64,000 bases of DNA from Pseudomonas viridiflava (lineage in GTDB: Bacteria > Pseudomonadota > Gammaproteobacteria > Pseudomonadales > Pseudomonadaceae). Within the stretch, counting starts at the first letter, position 1; each line of letters begins with the position of its first letter. The stretch spans positions 54,619 to 118,618 of the forward strand of contig NZ_UTBZ01000159.1 in NCBI RefSeq assembly GCF_900580865.1, read 5' to 3'. Made by a program: the position numbers and the translations under genes. Positions 25,735-36,222 of this stretch are shown piece after piece. The notes under the pieces were generated by a model that worked only from the letters and a program-made list of their open reading frames with translations, was not told the DNA's origin and did no database searches.

Positions 25735-26745
25735 ATGTCGGCGGTACGCATCGGCCCATACACATTGCAGAACGGCTTGATTCTCGCCCCGATGGCGGGG
25801 GTCACCGATCAGCCCTTTCGTCAGCTTTGCAAGCGTTTGGGCGCAGGGCTTGTTGTCTCGGAAATGGTCACCAGCGACATGAGCTTGTGGAACACCCGCA
25901 AGTCGCGCATGCGCATGATCCACGAAGGCGATCCCGAGCCGCGCTCGGTACAGATTGCCGGTGGTGATGCACAGATGCTGGCGGACGCGGCCCGGGCCAA
26001 TGTCGAGCTGGGCGCACAGATTATTGATATCAACATGGGTTGCCCGGCAAAAAAGGTCTGCAACAAGGCCGCCGGTTCCGCGTTGTTGAAGGACGAAGCA
26101 CTGGTGACCGAGATCCTGCAGGCTGTAGTGGCTGCGGTTGATGTGCCGGTCACCCTGAAGATCCGCACCGGCTGGGATCGCGACAACAAGAACGGCCTGA
26201 CCGTGGCGAAGATCGCCGAGCAGGCCGGGATCACCGCGCTGGCAGTGCATGGCCGCACTCGCGCCGATCTGTACAAAGGCGAAGCCGAGTACGACACGAT
26301 TGCCGCGATCAAGCAGGCCGTGTCGATCCCGGTGTTTGCCAATGGCGATATCGATTCGCCAGAAAAGGCCCGTTACGTGCTCGACGCGACCGGTGCCGAT
26401 GGCCTGTTGGTAGGCCGCGCCGCCCAAGGGCGGCCATGGATTTTTCGCGAGATCGAACACTTCCTGCGTACCGGCGAGAAATTGCCGGCACCGGAGCTGA
26501 TCGAGGTGGAACACATACTGCTAGAGCATCTGGCCGCACTTCACGCTTTCTATGGGGATGTGATGGGCGTGCGCATTGCGCGCAAGCATGTGGGCTGGTA
26601 TCTCGCAACCTTGCCGGGCGCCAGGGAGTTTCGCGCCCACTTCAATCGTTTGGATGGTACGGAAACACAATGCGCCAATGTTCGGGAGTTCTTCGCCGAG
26701 CATTACAAGAGCCTGACAGGGGACGAAGAAGGGGTGGCCGCATGA
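25735..26745 (+). CDS. dusB: tRNA-dihydrouridine synthase B
   Basis: A 336-residue FMN-dependent reductase that makes dihydrouridine in tRNA (U17 in E. coli). Motifs are LAPMAGVTDQPFRQLC, NMGCPAKKVCNKAAGSALL (the second Cys is the catalytic one), TLKIRTGWD, ALAVHGRTRADLYKG and GRAAQGRPWIF. The start is the ATG at 25735. The stop overlaps the fis start by 4 bp (ATGA), the classic dusB-fis operon, which couples Fis translation to DusB. Confidence 0.97.
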   Translation: MSAVRIGPYTLQNGLILAPMAGVTDQPFRQLCKRLGAGLVVSEMVTSDMSLWNTRKSRMRMIHEGDPEPRSVQIAGGDAQMLADAARANVELGAQIIDINMGCPAKKVCNKAAGSALLKDEALVTEILQAVVAAVDVPVTLKIRTGWDRDNKNGLTVAKIAEQAGITALAVHGRTRADLYKGEAEYDTIAAIKQAVSIPVFANGDIDSPEKARYVLDATGADGLLVGRAAQGRPWIFREIEHFLRTGEKLPAPELIEVEHILLEHLAALHAFYGDVMGVRIARKHVGWYLATLPGAREFRAHFNRLDGTETQCANVREFFAEHYKSLTGDEEGVAA

Positions 26746-27062
26746 CGATGATGACCGAGACTTTAGTGAGTGGAACAGCACCCGTGAGCGACAACGTGAA
26801 TTTGAAACAGCACCTCAATACCCCGAGCGAAGAAGGTCAGACCCTTCGCGGGAGTGTCGAGAAGGCGCTGCACAATTATTTCGCCCACCTTGAGGGCGCG
26901 TCCGTCACGGATGTGTACAACCTGGTGCTCTCCGAAGTCGAGGCTCCCCTGCTCGAAAGCGTGATGAACTACGTCAAGGGCAACCAGACCAAGGCCAGTG
27001 AGCTGCTGGGACTTAACCGCGGCACGCTGCGCAAGAAACTCAAGCAGTACGATCTGCTGTAA
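26742..27062 (+). CDS. fis: Nucleoid protein Fis
   Basis: A 106-residue homodimeric DNA-bending protein. The N-terminus is variable. The C-terminal core is the Fis/NtrC-type helix-turn-helix: VMNYVKGNQTKASELLGLNR followed by GTLRKKLKQYDLL. It regulates rRNA and many growth-phase genes and shapes the nucleoid. The start overlaps the dusB stop; a second Met two codons on is an alternative. A terminator follows. Confidence 0.97.
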   Translation: MTMMTETLVSGTAPVSDNVNLKQHLNTPSEEGQTLRGSVEKALHNYFAHLEGASVTDVYNLVLSEVEAPLLESVMNYVKGNQTKASELLGLNRGTLRKKLKQYDLL

Positions 27063-27079
27063 GCATTCAATCAAACCAG

Positions 27080-27114
27080 AAAGGCGCCCGCGTAAAAAAC
27101 GGTCGCCTTTTTTG
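27080..27114 (+). terminator. Intrinsic terminator of dusB-fis
   Basis: The AAAGGCG/CGCCTTT stem is extended by CCG/CGG with one mismatch around an A-rich loop, followed by TTTTTT. It lies 18 bp beyond the fis stop. Confidence 0.85.
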
Positions 27115-27145
27115 CTGACTTCCTTTGCTTTTGATGGAAATTGAG

Positions 27146-28753
27146 ATGACCGACCAGACTACCCGCCTGCCGATCCGCCGCGCCTTGATCAGCGTTTCCG
27201 ACAAGACCGGGATCCTCGAATTCGCCAAGGAGCTTGAAGCTCTGGGCGTCGAGATCCTCTCCACCGGCGGGACGTTCAAGCTGCTGCGCGACAACGGTGT
27301 TGCCGCAGTGGAAGTCGCGGATTACACCGGTTTCGCCGAGATGATGGACGGTCGGGTGAAAACCCTGCACCCGAAAATCCACGGCGGCATCCTCGGTCGT
27401 CGCGGTATCGACGACGCGATCATGAGCGAGCACGGCATCAAGCCGATCGATCTGGTTGCCGTTAACCTCTATCCGTTCGAAGCCACCATCAACAAGCCAG
27501 GCTGTGACCTGCCGACCGCCATCGAAAACATCGACATCGGCGGCCCGACCATGGTCCGTTCGGCGGCGAAAAACCACAAAGACGTAGCGATCGTTGTAAA
27601 TGCCAGCGATTACGCCAGCGTCCTCGAAGGTCTGAGGGCCGGCGGCCTGACCTACGCTCAGCGTTTCGACCTGATGCTCAAGGCTTTCGAACACACCGCT
27701 GCCTACGACGGCATGATCGCCAACTACATGGGCACTGTGAATCAGGCTGCTGAAACCCTGAGCACTGAAGGCCGCAGCGAATTCCCGCGCACCTTCAACA
27801 GCCAGTTCATCAAGGCCCAGGAAATGCGCTACGGCGAGAACCCGCACCAAAGCGCGGCGTTCTACGTGGAAGCCAAGCCTGCCGAAGTCGGCATCGCCAC
27901 CGCGACCCAACTGCAAGGCAAAGAACTGTCCTACAACAACGTGGCCGACACCGACGCCGCGCTGGAATGCGTGAAGAGCTTCGTCAAGCCTGCCTGCGTG
28001 ATCGTCAAGCACGCCAACCCGTGCGGCGTGGCGGTCAGCCCGGACGCCGAAGGCGGCATCCGTCAGGCCTACGAACTGGCGTACGCCACCGATACCGAAT
28101 CGGCGTTCGGCGGCATCATTGCCTTCAACCGTGAACTGGATGCCGAGACCGCCAAGGCGATCGTCGAGCGTCAGTTCGTTGAAGTGATCATTGCCCCAAG
28201 CGTCAGCGAAGAAGCCCGCGCCATCGTTGCAGCCAAAGCCAACGTGCGCCTGCTGGCCTGCGGCGAGTGGTCGGCTGACCGCGCTGCTGCGTGGGACTAC
28301 AAGCGCGTCAACGGCGGCCTGTTGGTACAGAGCCGTGACATCGGCATGATCAGCGCCGATGACCTGAAAGTCGTGACCAAACGCGCCCCGACCGAACAGG
28401 AAATCCACGACCTGATCTTCGCCTGGAAGGTCGCCAAGTACGTTAAGTCCAACGCCATCGTCTACGCCAAGAACCGTCAGACCATCGGTGTCGGCGCTGG
28501 CCAGATGAGCCGCGTAAACTCGGCGCGGATCGCTGCGATCAAGGCTGAGCACGCCGGTCTGCAAGTTGCCGGTTCGGTGATGGCATCGGACGCGTTCTTC
28601 CCGTTCCGCGATGGTCTGGACAACGCGGCCAAGGTTGGGATCACTGCAGTGATCCAGCCGGGTGGCTCGATGCGTGATGCTGAAGTGATTGCCGCTGCTG
28701 ACGAAGCCGGCATCGCGATGGTATTCACCGGCATGCGCCACTTCCGTCACTGA
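27146..28753 (+). CDS. purH: Bifunctional AICAR transformylase / IMP cyclohydrolase
   Basis: A 535-residue enzyme for the last two steps of IMP synthesis. The N-terminal IMP cyclohydrolase domain (about 1-200) starts RRALISVSDKTGILEFAKEL and holds GRVKTLHPKIHGGILGRR. The C-terminal AICAR formyltransferase domain has RYGENPHQSAAFY, the catalytic VKHANPCGVA and the end VIQPGGSMRD...AMVFTGMRHFRH. The ATG at 27146 is preferred to the upstream TTG because GGAAATTGAG precedes it and it gives the normal family length. It shares a direction with purD but is separated from it by a REP element. Confidence 0.98.
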   Translation: MTDQTTRLPIRRALISVSDKTGILEFAKELEALGVEILSTGGTFKLLRDNGVAAVEVADYTGFAEMMDGRVKTLHPKIHGGILGRRGIDDAIMSEHGIKPIDLVAVNLYPFEATINKPGCDLPTAIENIDIGGPTMVRSAAKNHKDVAIVVNASDYASVLEGLRAGGLTYAQRFDLMLKAFEHTAAYDGMIANYMGTVNQAAETLSTEGRSEFPRTFNSQFIKAQEMRYGENPHQSAAFYVEAKPAEVGIATATQLQGKELSYNNVADTDAALECVKSFVKPACVIVKHANPCGVAVSPDAEGGIRQAYELAYATDTESAFGGIIAFNRELDAETAKAIVERQFVEVIIAPSVSEEARAIVAAKANVRLLACGEWSADRAAAWDYKRVNGGLLVQSRDIGMISADDLKVVTKRAPTEQEIHDLIFAWKVAKYVKSNAIVYAKNRQTIGVGAGQMSRVNSARIAAIKAEHAGLQVAGSVMASDAFFPFRDGLDNAAKVGITAVIQPGGSMRDAEVIAAADEAGIAMVFTGMRHFRH

Positions 28754-28767
28754 TACACCGATTCAAA

Positions 28768-28856
28768 TGTGGGAGCGAGCCTGCTCGCGAATGCAACCTG
28801 CCAGCGACGTTGACGTTGACTGACACACCGCTTTCGCGAGCAGGCTCGCTCCCACA
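28768..28856. repeat. REP-type palindrome pair, family A
   Basis: TGTGGGAGCGAGCCTGCTCG and its complement are separated by about 40 bp, between purH and purD. If transcribed through, it could stabilise purH mRNA or reduce readthrough. Confidence 0.9.
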
Positions 28857-28900
28857 TAAAGCGCTACAGCAGCGCCTGACAGAATTTTGAGGTTTTTGAA

Positions 28901-30196
28901 ATGAATGTTTTGATCATTGGCAGCGGTGGCCGTGAACACGCCCTGGCCTGGAAAGTGGCTCAGGATCCGCGCGTGCAGAAGGTCTTCGTCGCTCCGGGCA
29001 ACGCTGGCACCGCCATTGAAGCCAAGTGCGAAAACGTCGCCATCGACGTGCTGGCCCTTGAGCAACTGGCCGACTTCGCCGAGAAAAACGTTTCCCTGAC
29101 CATCGTCGGTCCGGAAGTGCCGCTGGTGGCGGGTGTCGTTGACCTGTTCCGCTCCCGTGGTCTGGATTGCTTCGGTCCGACCGCCGGTGCTGCGCAACTG
29201 GAAGGCTCGAAAGCCTTCACCAAGGATTTCCTCGCGCGCCACAAGATTCCGACCGCCGACTACCAGAACTTCACCGAGATCGAGCCGGCTCTGGCTTATC
29301 TGCGTGAAAAAGGCGCACCGATCGTGATCAAGGCCGATGGCCTGGCCGCCGGTAAAGGCGTAATCGTTGCCATGACTTTGGCTGAAGCCGAAGACGCCGT
29401 GCGCGACATGCTCGCTGGCAATGCTTTCGGCGACGCCGGTTCGCGCGTAGTGATCGAGGAGTTTCTCGACGGCGAAGAAGCTTCGTTCATCGTCATGGTC
29501 GACGGCAAAAACGTTCTGCCGATGGCCACCAGCCAGGACCACAAACGTGTTGGCGACGGCGACAGCGGCCCGAACACTGGCGGCATGGGCGCTTACTCCC
29601 CTGCCCCGGTAGTCACCGCCGACGTGCACAAGCGCGTGATGGATCTGGTGATCTGGCCGACCGTGCGCGGTATGGCCGAAGAAGGCAACGTCTACACTGG
29701 CTTCCTCTACGCCGGTCTGATGATCGACAAGGCCGGTAACCCGAAAGTCATCGAGTTCAACTGCCGCTTCGGCGATCCGGAAACCCAACCGGTGATGCTG
29801 CGTCTGCAATCGAGCCTGGTGCTGCTGGTCGAAGCCGCGCTGGCGCAAGCGCTGGACAAGGTTGAAGCGCAGTGGGATCCACGCCCGAGCGTCGGCATCG
29901 TGCTGGCTGCCGGCGGTTACCCGGGCGATTACGCCAAGGGCGCGGCGATCAATGGTCTCGATGCCGCTGCAAGCCTGGAAGGCAAAGTCTTCCACGCCGG
30001 TACCGCGCTGAAAGATGGCAACGTTGTGACTGCCGGTGGTCGCGTACTCTGCGCTACCGCAATGGGCGCCAGCGTCGGCGAAGCGCAGCAGCAAGCCTAC
30101 AAGCTGGCAGCGGCCATCGACTGGGAAGGCTGCTTCTACCGCAAGGACATTGGCTACCGTGCCATTGCCCGTGAACGTGGCGAAACCCAGGAATAA
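28901..30196 (+). CDS. purD: Phosphoribosylamine-glycine ligase
   Basis: A 431-residue ATP-grasp enzyme joining glycine to phosphoribosylamine in purine synthesis. Motifs are MNVLIIGSGGREHALAWK, GPEVPLVAGVVDLF, VIKADGLAAGKGVIVA, the PurD signature RFGDPETQPVMLRL and VLAAGGYPGDY. The length is typical. GAGG lies 9 bp before the ATG. A G+C-rich hairpin follows. Confidence 0.98.
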   Translation: MNVLIIGSGGREHALAWKVAQDPRVQKVFVAPGNAGTAIEAKCENVAIDVLALEQLADFAEKNVSLTIVGPEVPLVAGVVDLFRSRGLDCFGPTAGAAQLEGSKAFTKDFLARHKIPTADYQNFTEIEPALAYLREKGAPIVIKADGLAAGKGVIVAMTLAEAEDAVRDMLAGNAFGDAGSRVVIEEFLDGEEASFIVMVDGKNVLPMATSQDHKRVGDGDSGPNTGGMGAYSPAPVVTADVHKRVMDLVIWPTVRGMAEEGNVYTGFLYAGLMIDKAGNPKVIEFNCRFGDPETQPVMLRLQSSLVLLVEAALAQALDKVEAQWDPRPSVGIVLAAGGYPGDYAKGAAINGLDAAASLEGKVFHAGTALKDGNVVTAGGRVLCATAMGASVGEAQQQAYKLAAAIDWEGCFYRKDIGYRAIARERGETQE

Positions 30197-30210
30197 GCTG
30201 TACCTCTGGT

Positions 30211-30237
30211 CCGGCGAGGGATACCGTTCCTCGCCGG
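30211..30237 (+). terminator. Hairpin after purD, probable transcript end
   Basis: Perfect 9-bp stem CCGGCGAGG (30211-30219) / CCTCGCCGG (30229-30237) with a 9-nt loop, 15 bp after the purD stop. No U-tract follows, so termination here would be weak or need a factor. Confidence 0.5.
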
Positions 30238-30295
30238 GCTGTTCCGCCGCCGCGCATCGTTATATTCTGGCATCAACCTACGAAGGGATTTCGCC

Positions 30296-33070
<2,775 letters not shown>

Positions 33071-33090
33071 GCGGGCTTCGCCCAACCTGC

Positions 33091-33732
33091 TCAGATGTCC
33101 AGGTCCTCCAGGTATTTCAAGGACTGCGATACAACGGACTGCTTCACCTTTTCTCGAAAATCAGCGTAATGCAGCGTGTTGAACGTAATGCATGCCATCT
33201 GCTCGATGCTTTCATACTCAAGCGATGCATTTTCGATAAACAGGAACCGGGACACATTTCTCTGAATTTTGAATTGTCGGTGATAAATCCCCATGTCGAC
33301 CTTGTGCGCCCCGTTCATCACACAGGGAATCATCTGAAAGTAACCGACATTGGCGCTGAGGCTGGCGGACTCGAATAATTCGAGCGCCTGTAAATTACGC
33401 TCCAGTTCTGCCAGGGCCCGGCTCATGGGCAAGGAGAATGCGTCGCCGAGAGACGCCGAGATACGCTGCACAGCCTTTTTGCCCATGGGGGCAGTGCCTG
33501 CGGGCGAGAACGTTTGCGGCTTTGGCACATCCCATCCGAGATACTTCAGCTGCTTGCAGTAATAGTCGAACCAGTCCTCCGATAATCCGTCTGCGAGGGC
33601 CAAGCGGGTAGCTCTTTGCGCAAAAGCGCTGCTCATGTAGATGTCTTCCCGGTGTGACGCCGGTAGCCCCGAGGCGAAAGAAACAACACTGCCGCCCACC
33701 ACTGCCGCCGGAGGTGCGAATAGATCTTTCAT
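33091..33732 (-). CDS. Unknown protein, third gene of paralogous accessory operon
   Basis: A 213-residue protein that I do not recognise. After a short start it has VVSFASGLPASHREDIYMSS, a helical segment with DWFDYYCKQLKYLGW, then more helices and a C-terminal beta-rich part (IYHRQFKIQRNVSRFLFIENASLEYES) ending in helices. The block S..(A/G)GL......D......A..A......WF.YY...LK..GW aligns by eye with the two upstream proteins, so the three appear to be distant paralogues. The start overlaps the stop of the previous gene (ATGA). No signal peptide or membrane segment is seen. It is convergent with retS. Confidence 0.75.
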   Translation of the reverse strand: MKDLFAPPAAVVGGSVVSFASGLPASHREDIYMSSAFAQRATRLALADGLSEDWFDYYCKQLKYLGWDVPKPQTFSPAGTAPMGKKAVQRISASLGDAFSLPMSRALAELERNLQALELFESASLSANVGYFQMIPCVMNGAHKVDMGIYHRQFKIQRNVSRFLFIENASLEYESIEQMACITFNTLHYADFREKVKQSVVSQSLKYLEDLDI

Positions 33733-34457
33733 GGCTGAATCTCCCGGGAAGGATCAACAGCGCAAGGCTCATCGCCCACCGTTAACAGAGCGACATTCGC
33801 CGCGAGCCGGTCTTTGATCTTCAGGGCGACGCCTTCACGCGCGAGGCGATACAGTTCTTCAGAGAGGTTCGCCTGGGCACAACGCAGAGTAATGCCACCC
33901 TGCAGATTCATCCCCAGACCGAGTAGCGCCAATGGATGGCGATCCAGCGCCTGCCCGGTTTGAAAGCGGGTATACACGCTGCTCAGCGAGTCAGGCGTTC
34001 GCGCGACGATTACGAGCAGGTGCGCACCTTCCGCCGCTTCGGTCGTGCGCTCTACGGACGCACCGCTCGCCTCATGCATATGCCGGCGCAACACATTGAT
34101 TGCTGGATGCGAATCGGGGGCTTTGACCAATCGAGACATGGCCTCGGCCGTCAGGCGTCCCAAGTCATCTTCCATTTTGGCCATCGCGCCAACAATCAAT
34201 GCAGCTACGGATGCTGCACCCTCTGGCCCCAAGTGATTGTCTTCGCGTTTTTTTACAAACCTTAACCAGAAGCTATCGAGGACTTTTGAATAAGCGTCAT
34301 ACCAATCGACGCTTGAATCTTTTGCCACCTGTTTATTTGCCACCAATTGCGCAAACAACACGCTATTGATTACATCATCATAATCAACAAGCTTTGCTGA
34401 GTCAGGCACTAACAGGATCGCCACACCGACAATCAGAACTGAACAATCAGACTCCAT
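33729..34457 (-). CDS. Unknown protein, second gene of paralogous accessory operon
   Basis: A 242-residue protein of unknown family. VINSVLFAQLVANKQVAKDS and DWYDAYSKVLDSFWLRF correspond to NAFLYASLVANKNY and EWYMLFREVMTSAGW of the upstream protein. The C-terminal half is beta-like (GAHLLVIVARTPDSLSSVYTRF, GMNLQGGITLRCAQANL). GGAGG lies 7 bp before the ATG, and this ribosome site is joined to the T-tract of an intrinsic terminator, so expression should depend on readthrough from the first gene. Its stop overlaps the next start. Confidence 0.75.
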   Translation of the reverse strand: MESDCSVLIVGVAILLVPDSAKLVDYDDVINSVLFAQLVANKQVAKDSSVDWYDAYSKVLDSFWLRFVKKREDNHLGPEGAASVAALIVGAMAKMEDDLGRLTAEAMSRLVKAPDSHPAINVLRRHMHEASGASVERTTEAAEGAHLLVIVARTPDSLSSVYTRFQTGQALDRHPLALLGLGMNLQGGITLRCAQANLSEELYRLAREGVALKIKDRLAANVALLTVGDEPCAVDPSREIQP

Positions 34458-34469
34458 ATCAATTCCTCC

Positions 34470-34501
34470 AAAAAAAGGGCAGTCGATACACGACTGCCCT
34501 T
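34470..34501 (-). terminator. Intrinsic terminator inside the accessory operon
   Basis: Perfect 11-bp stem AAGGGCAGTCG (34475-34485) / CGACTGCCCTT (34491-34501), 5-nt loop, and a run of seven T on the minus strand. It stands 11 bp after the first gene and directly before the GGAGG of the second, so it should set a high-to-low expression ratio between them. Confidence 0.9.
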
Positions 34502-34512
34502 CCCGACATCGA

Positions 34513-35301
34513 TTAGATGTCGTAGTCGATTTTCTTGGTAACGTGATTCACCAACTTCTGCGAAATAAACTCGCGGGTAGCGGCAGCGATCGCTTCATTT
34601 TTCTCGAATACAGTTTCGCCGCGATACAGATCGACGTTACGAATATCGACATCGACGAACAGAACCTTGGTAGATGTATTCCTGCGGGCAAAGCGTACTG
34701 CACCAATTGCAAATACTGTCGCACCATTCACTTCGGTACATGCACCAGTCGTTACACCGCCAACACCATTTTGCAGCACGTTGCGTTCATATACAGTCAG
34801 TGCGGTATCGCGTTTTTGCAGGGCGGCAATTGCGTCACCGGCCACTTTCAGCATCAGCGCAGTGGCAGGCCCCGGCACAGCGATGCCGGCAATGACCGAA
34901 CCGAGAATTTCCAGCACCAGTTTGTCCATGCGAACACTGGTGCCGCTGACTTGCAGGTCGCTGTAGAACTTGCTGATCGGCGCCCAGCCCGCACTGGTCA
35001 TGACTTCACGAAAGAGCATGTACCATTCTTTGCCCTGGTGCTCCAGTGGATAGTTTTTGTTTGCCACCAGCGAGGCGTAGAGAAACGCGTTCTGTGCATC
35101 TGTTCGATTAACACCGGAAAGACCGCCACTGAAAGAAATAATGCCTTCACCGACCACCGAACCTTTGGTCGGTGCCTCAATTTCATCGCCCGGCATTACC
35201 AGATTACGGGGACGAATAACCAGCTCATCACCCAGATCATACTCTTGAATACTTTTAATACAGGCGTCAATGTAACGCTGACTAACAACTTGATTGTTCA
35301 T
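34513..35301 (-). CDS. Unknown protein, first gene of paralogous accessory operon
   Basis: A 262-residue protein that I cannot assign. The N-terminus is polar, then IISFSGGLSGVNRTDAQNAF begins the block shared with the two downstream proteins. A hydrophobic helical stretch (VLEILGSVIAGIAVPGPATALMLKVAG) could insert in a membrane. A beta-rich C-terminal part follows, with alternating residues (ATVFAIGAVRFARRNTSTKV, LFVDVDIRNVDLY). A helical stretch followed by amphipathic strands is seen in some small pore-forming or insecticidal proteins, but this is only a shape resemblance. AAGGA lies 8 bp before the ATG. Codon use and the upstream region are AT-richer than the core genes nearby. Confidence 0.75.
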   Translation of the reverse strand: MNNQVVSQRYIDACIKSIQEYDLGDELVIRPRNLVMPGDEIEAPTKGSVVGEGIISFSGGLSGVNRTDAQNAFLYASLVANKNYPLEHQGKEWYMLFREVMTSAGWAPISKFYSDLQVSGTSVRMDKLVLEILGSVIAGIAVPGPATALMLKVAGDAIAALQKRDTALTVYERNVLQNGVGGVTTGACTEVNGATVFAIGAVRFARRNTSTKVLFVDVDIRNVDLYRGETVFEKNEAIAAATREFISQKLVNHVTKKIDYDI

Positions 35302-35354
35302 TATTGAATCCTTGATAACTATTAAAACAAGCCCCTCATGAACTTGCTAAAACA

Positions 35355-35383
35355 ACAATACCCAAGCTATCCAACACTGACAA
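35355..35383 (-). promoter_or_regulatory. Sigma-70-like promoter of the accessory operon
   Basis: On the minus strand TTGTCA (5 of 6 to the -35 consensus), 17 bp, then TATTGT (4 of 6 to the -10 consensus), about 54 bp before the ATG at 35301. The surrounding 220 bp (35302-35520) are strikingly AT-rich for this genome. Confidence 0.5.
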
Positions 35384-35541
35384 ACTTAAACATGTAACAT
35401 CATATCCAGCACATTAGAACAACAACAAAAAAAACTTAACTAACAAGCAACTTGCCGAACGCCAACCCTTGCATCGACGCACACAGACAATAGAGCAGCT
35501 GATAGACTCCGCCCCACCTACTCTGGATGCGAGCCGAAATC

Positions 35542-36138
35542 ATGCTCCATGTGTTGTTCAGCGTTTACCTGAAGATGCTCGTGCTCTACAGCCCGTTCTT
35601 CGTATTGTCCTGCTTTATCAGCCTGACCCGTGGGTACTCGCGCAAGGAACAACGGCGCCTGGCCTGGAAAGTGGCGTTGGCGACGCTGGTCTCCAGCGTC
35701 TTGCTGTATCTGTTCGGGCGGGTGATTTTCGATGTGTTCGGCATCACCGTGGACGCCTTTCGCATCGGTGCCGGCAGCGTGCTGTTCATCTCGGCACTGG
35801 GCATGGCGCAGGGCAAACCGGCGGTGCAGGCCGACAACGTGCAGCAGGACGTTACCATCGTGCCGCTGACCATTCCGCTGACGGTTGGCCCGGGCACCAT
35901 CGGTGCTTTGTTGGTGATGGGTGTCAGCCAGCCGCATTGGGACGACAAGCTCACCGCGATCATCAGTATTGCGCTGGCCAGTTTTACAGTGGGTGTGGTG
36001 CTGTACCTGTCGAATCGCATCGAGCGGATTCTGGGGGATCAGGGATTGCAGATCGTCAGTCGTTTGATGGGATTGTTTGTCTGCGCCCTGGCGGCGCAGA
36101 TCATTTTCACCGGGATCAAAGGCTATCTGGTGCCCTGA
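35542..36138 (+). CDS. MarC/NAAT-family membrane protein
   Basis: A 198-residue protein with six predicted membrane helices. The MarC family motifs are present: VLYSPFFVLSCFISLTRGYS, the central IVPLTIPLTVGPGTIGALLV and the last helix RLMGLFVCALAAQIIFTGIK. The family was once linked to antibiotic resistance, but its role is unclear. The start is placed at ATG 35542 (MLHVLFSVYLK); an ATG five codons upstream (35527) is also possible. It is the only rightward gene between two leftward accessory units and looks like the ancestral gene at this site. Confidence 0.88.
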   Translation: MLHVLFSVYLKMLVLYSPFFVLSCFISLTRGYSRKEQRRLAWKVALATLVSSVLLYLFGRVIFDVFGITVDAFRIGAGSVLFISALGMAQGKPAVQADNVQQDVTIVPLTIPLTVGPGTIGALLVMGVSQPHWDDKLTAIISIALASFTVGVVLYLSNRIERILGDQGLQIVSRLMGLFVCALAAQIIFTGIKGYLVP

Positions 36139-36166
36139 AGCCGGCCCCCGGTGCGCAACCAAAACT

Positions 36167-36200
36167 AAAACGCCGCGAACAACAACGTTCGCGGCGTTTT
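36167..36200. terminator. Bidirectional intrinsic terminator between marC and the toxin gene
   Basis: Perfect 14-bp inverted repeat AAAACGCCGCGAAC (36167-36180) / GTTCGCGGCGTTTT (36187-36200) with a 6-nt loop. The A-run on one side and T-run on the other suit termination of marC (plus) and of the toxin gene (minus). Confidence 0.9.
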
Positions 36201-36222
36201 GCCTTTCAGACAAATTTACCGG

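Noticed and set aside
27071..28750. 559-codon open frame opposite purH, and similar long frames opposite retS (30821-32779), oprC (53840-55621) and prmA/DUF3426 (23357-24868)
   Set aside because: All are antisense shadows of well-identified genes in a high-GC genome and have shadow-like composition rich in Arg, Gln, His and Ala.
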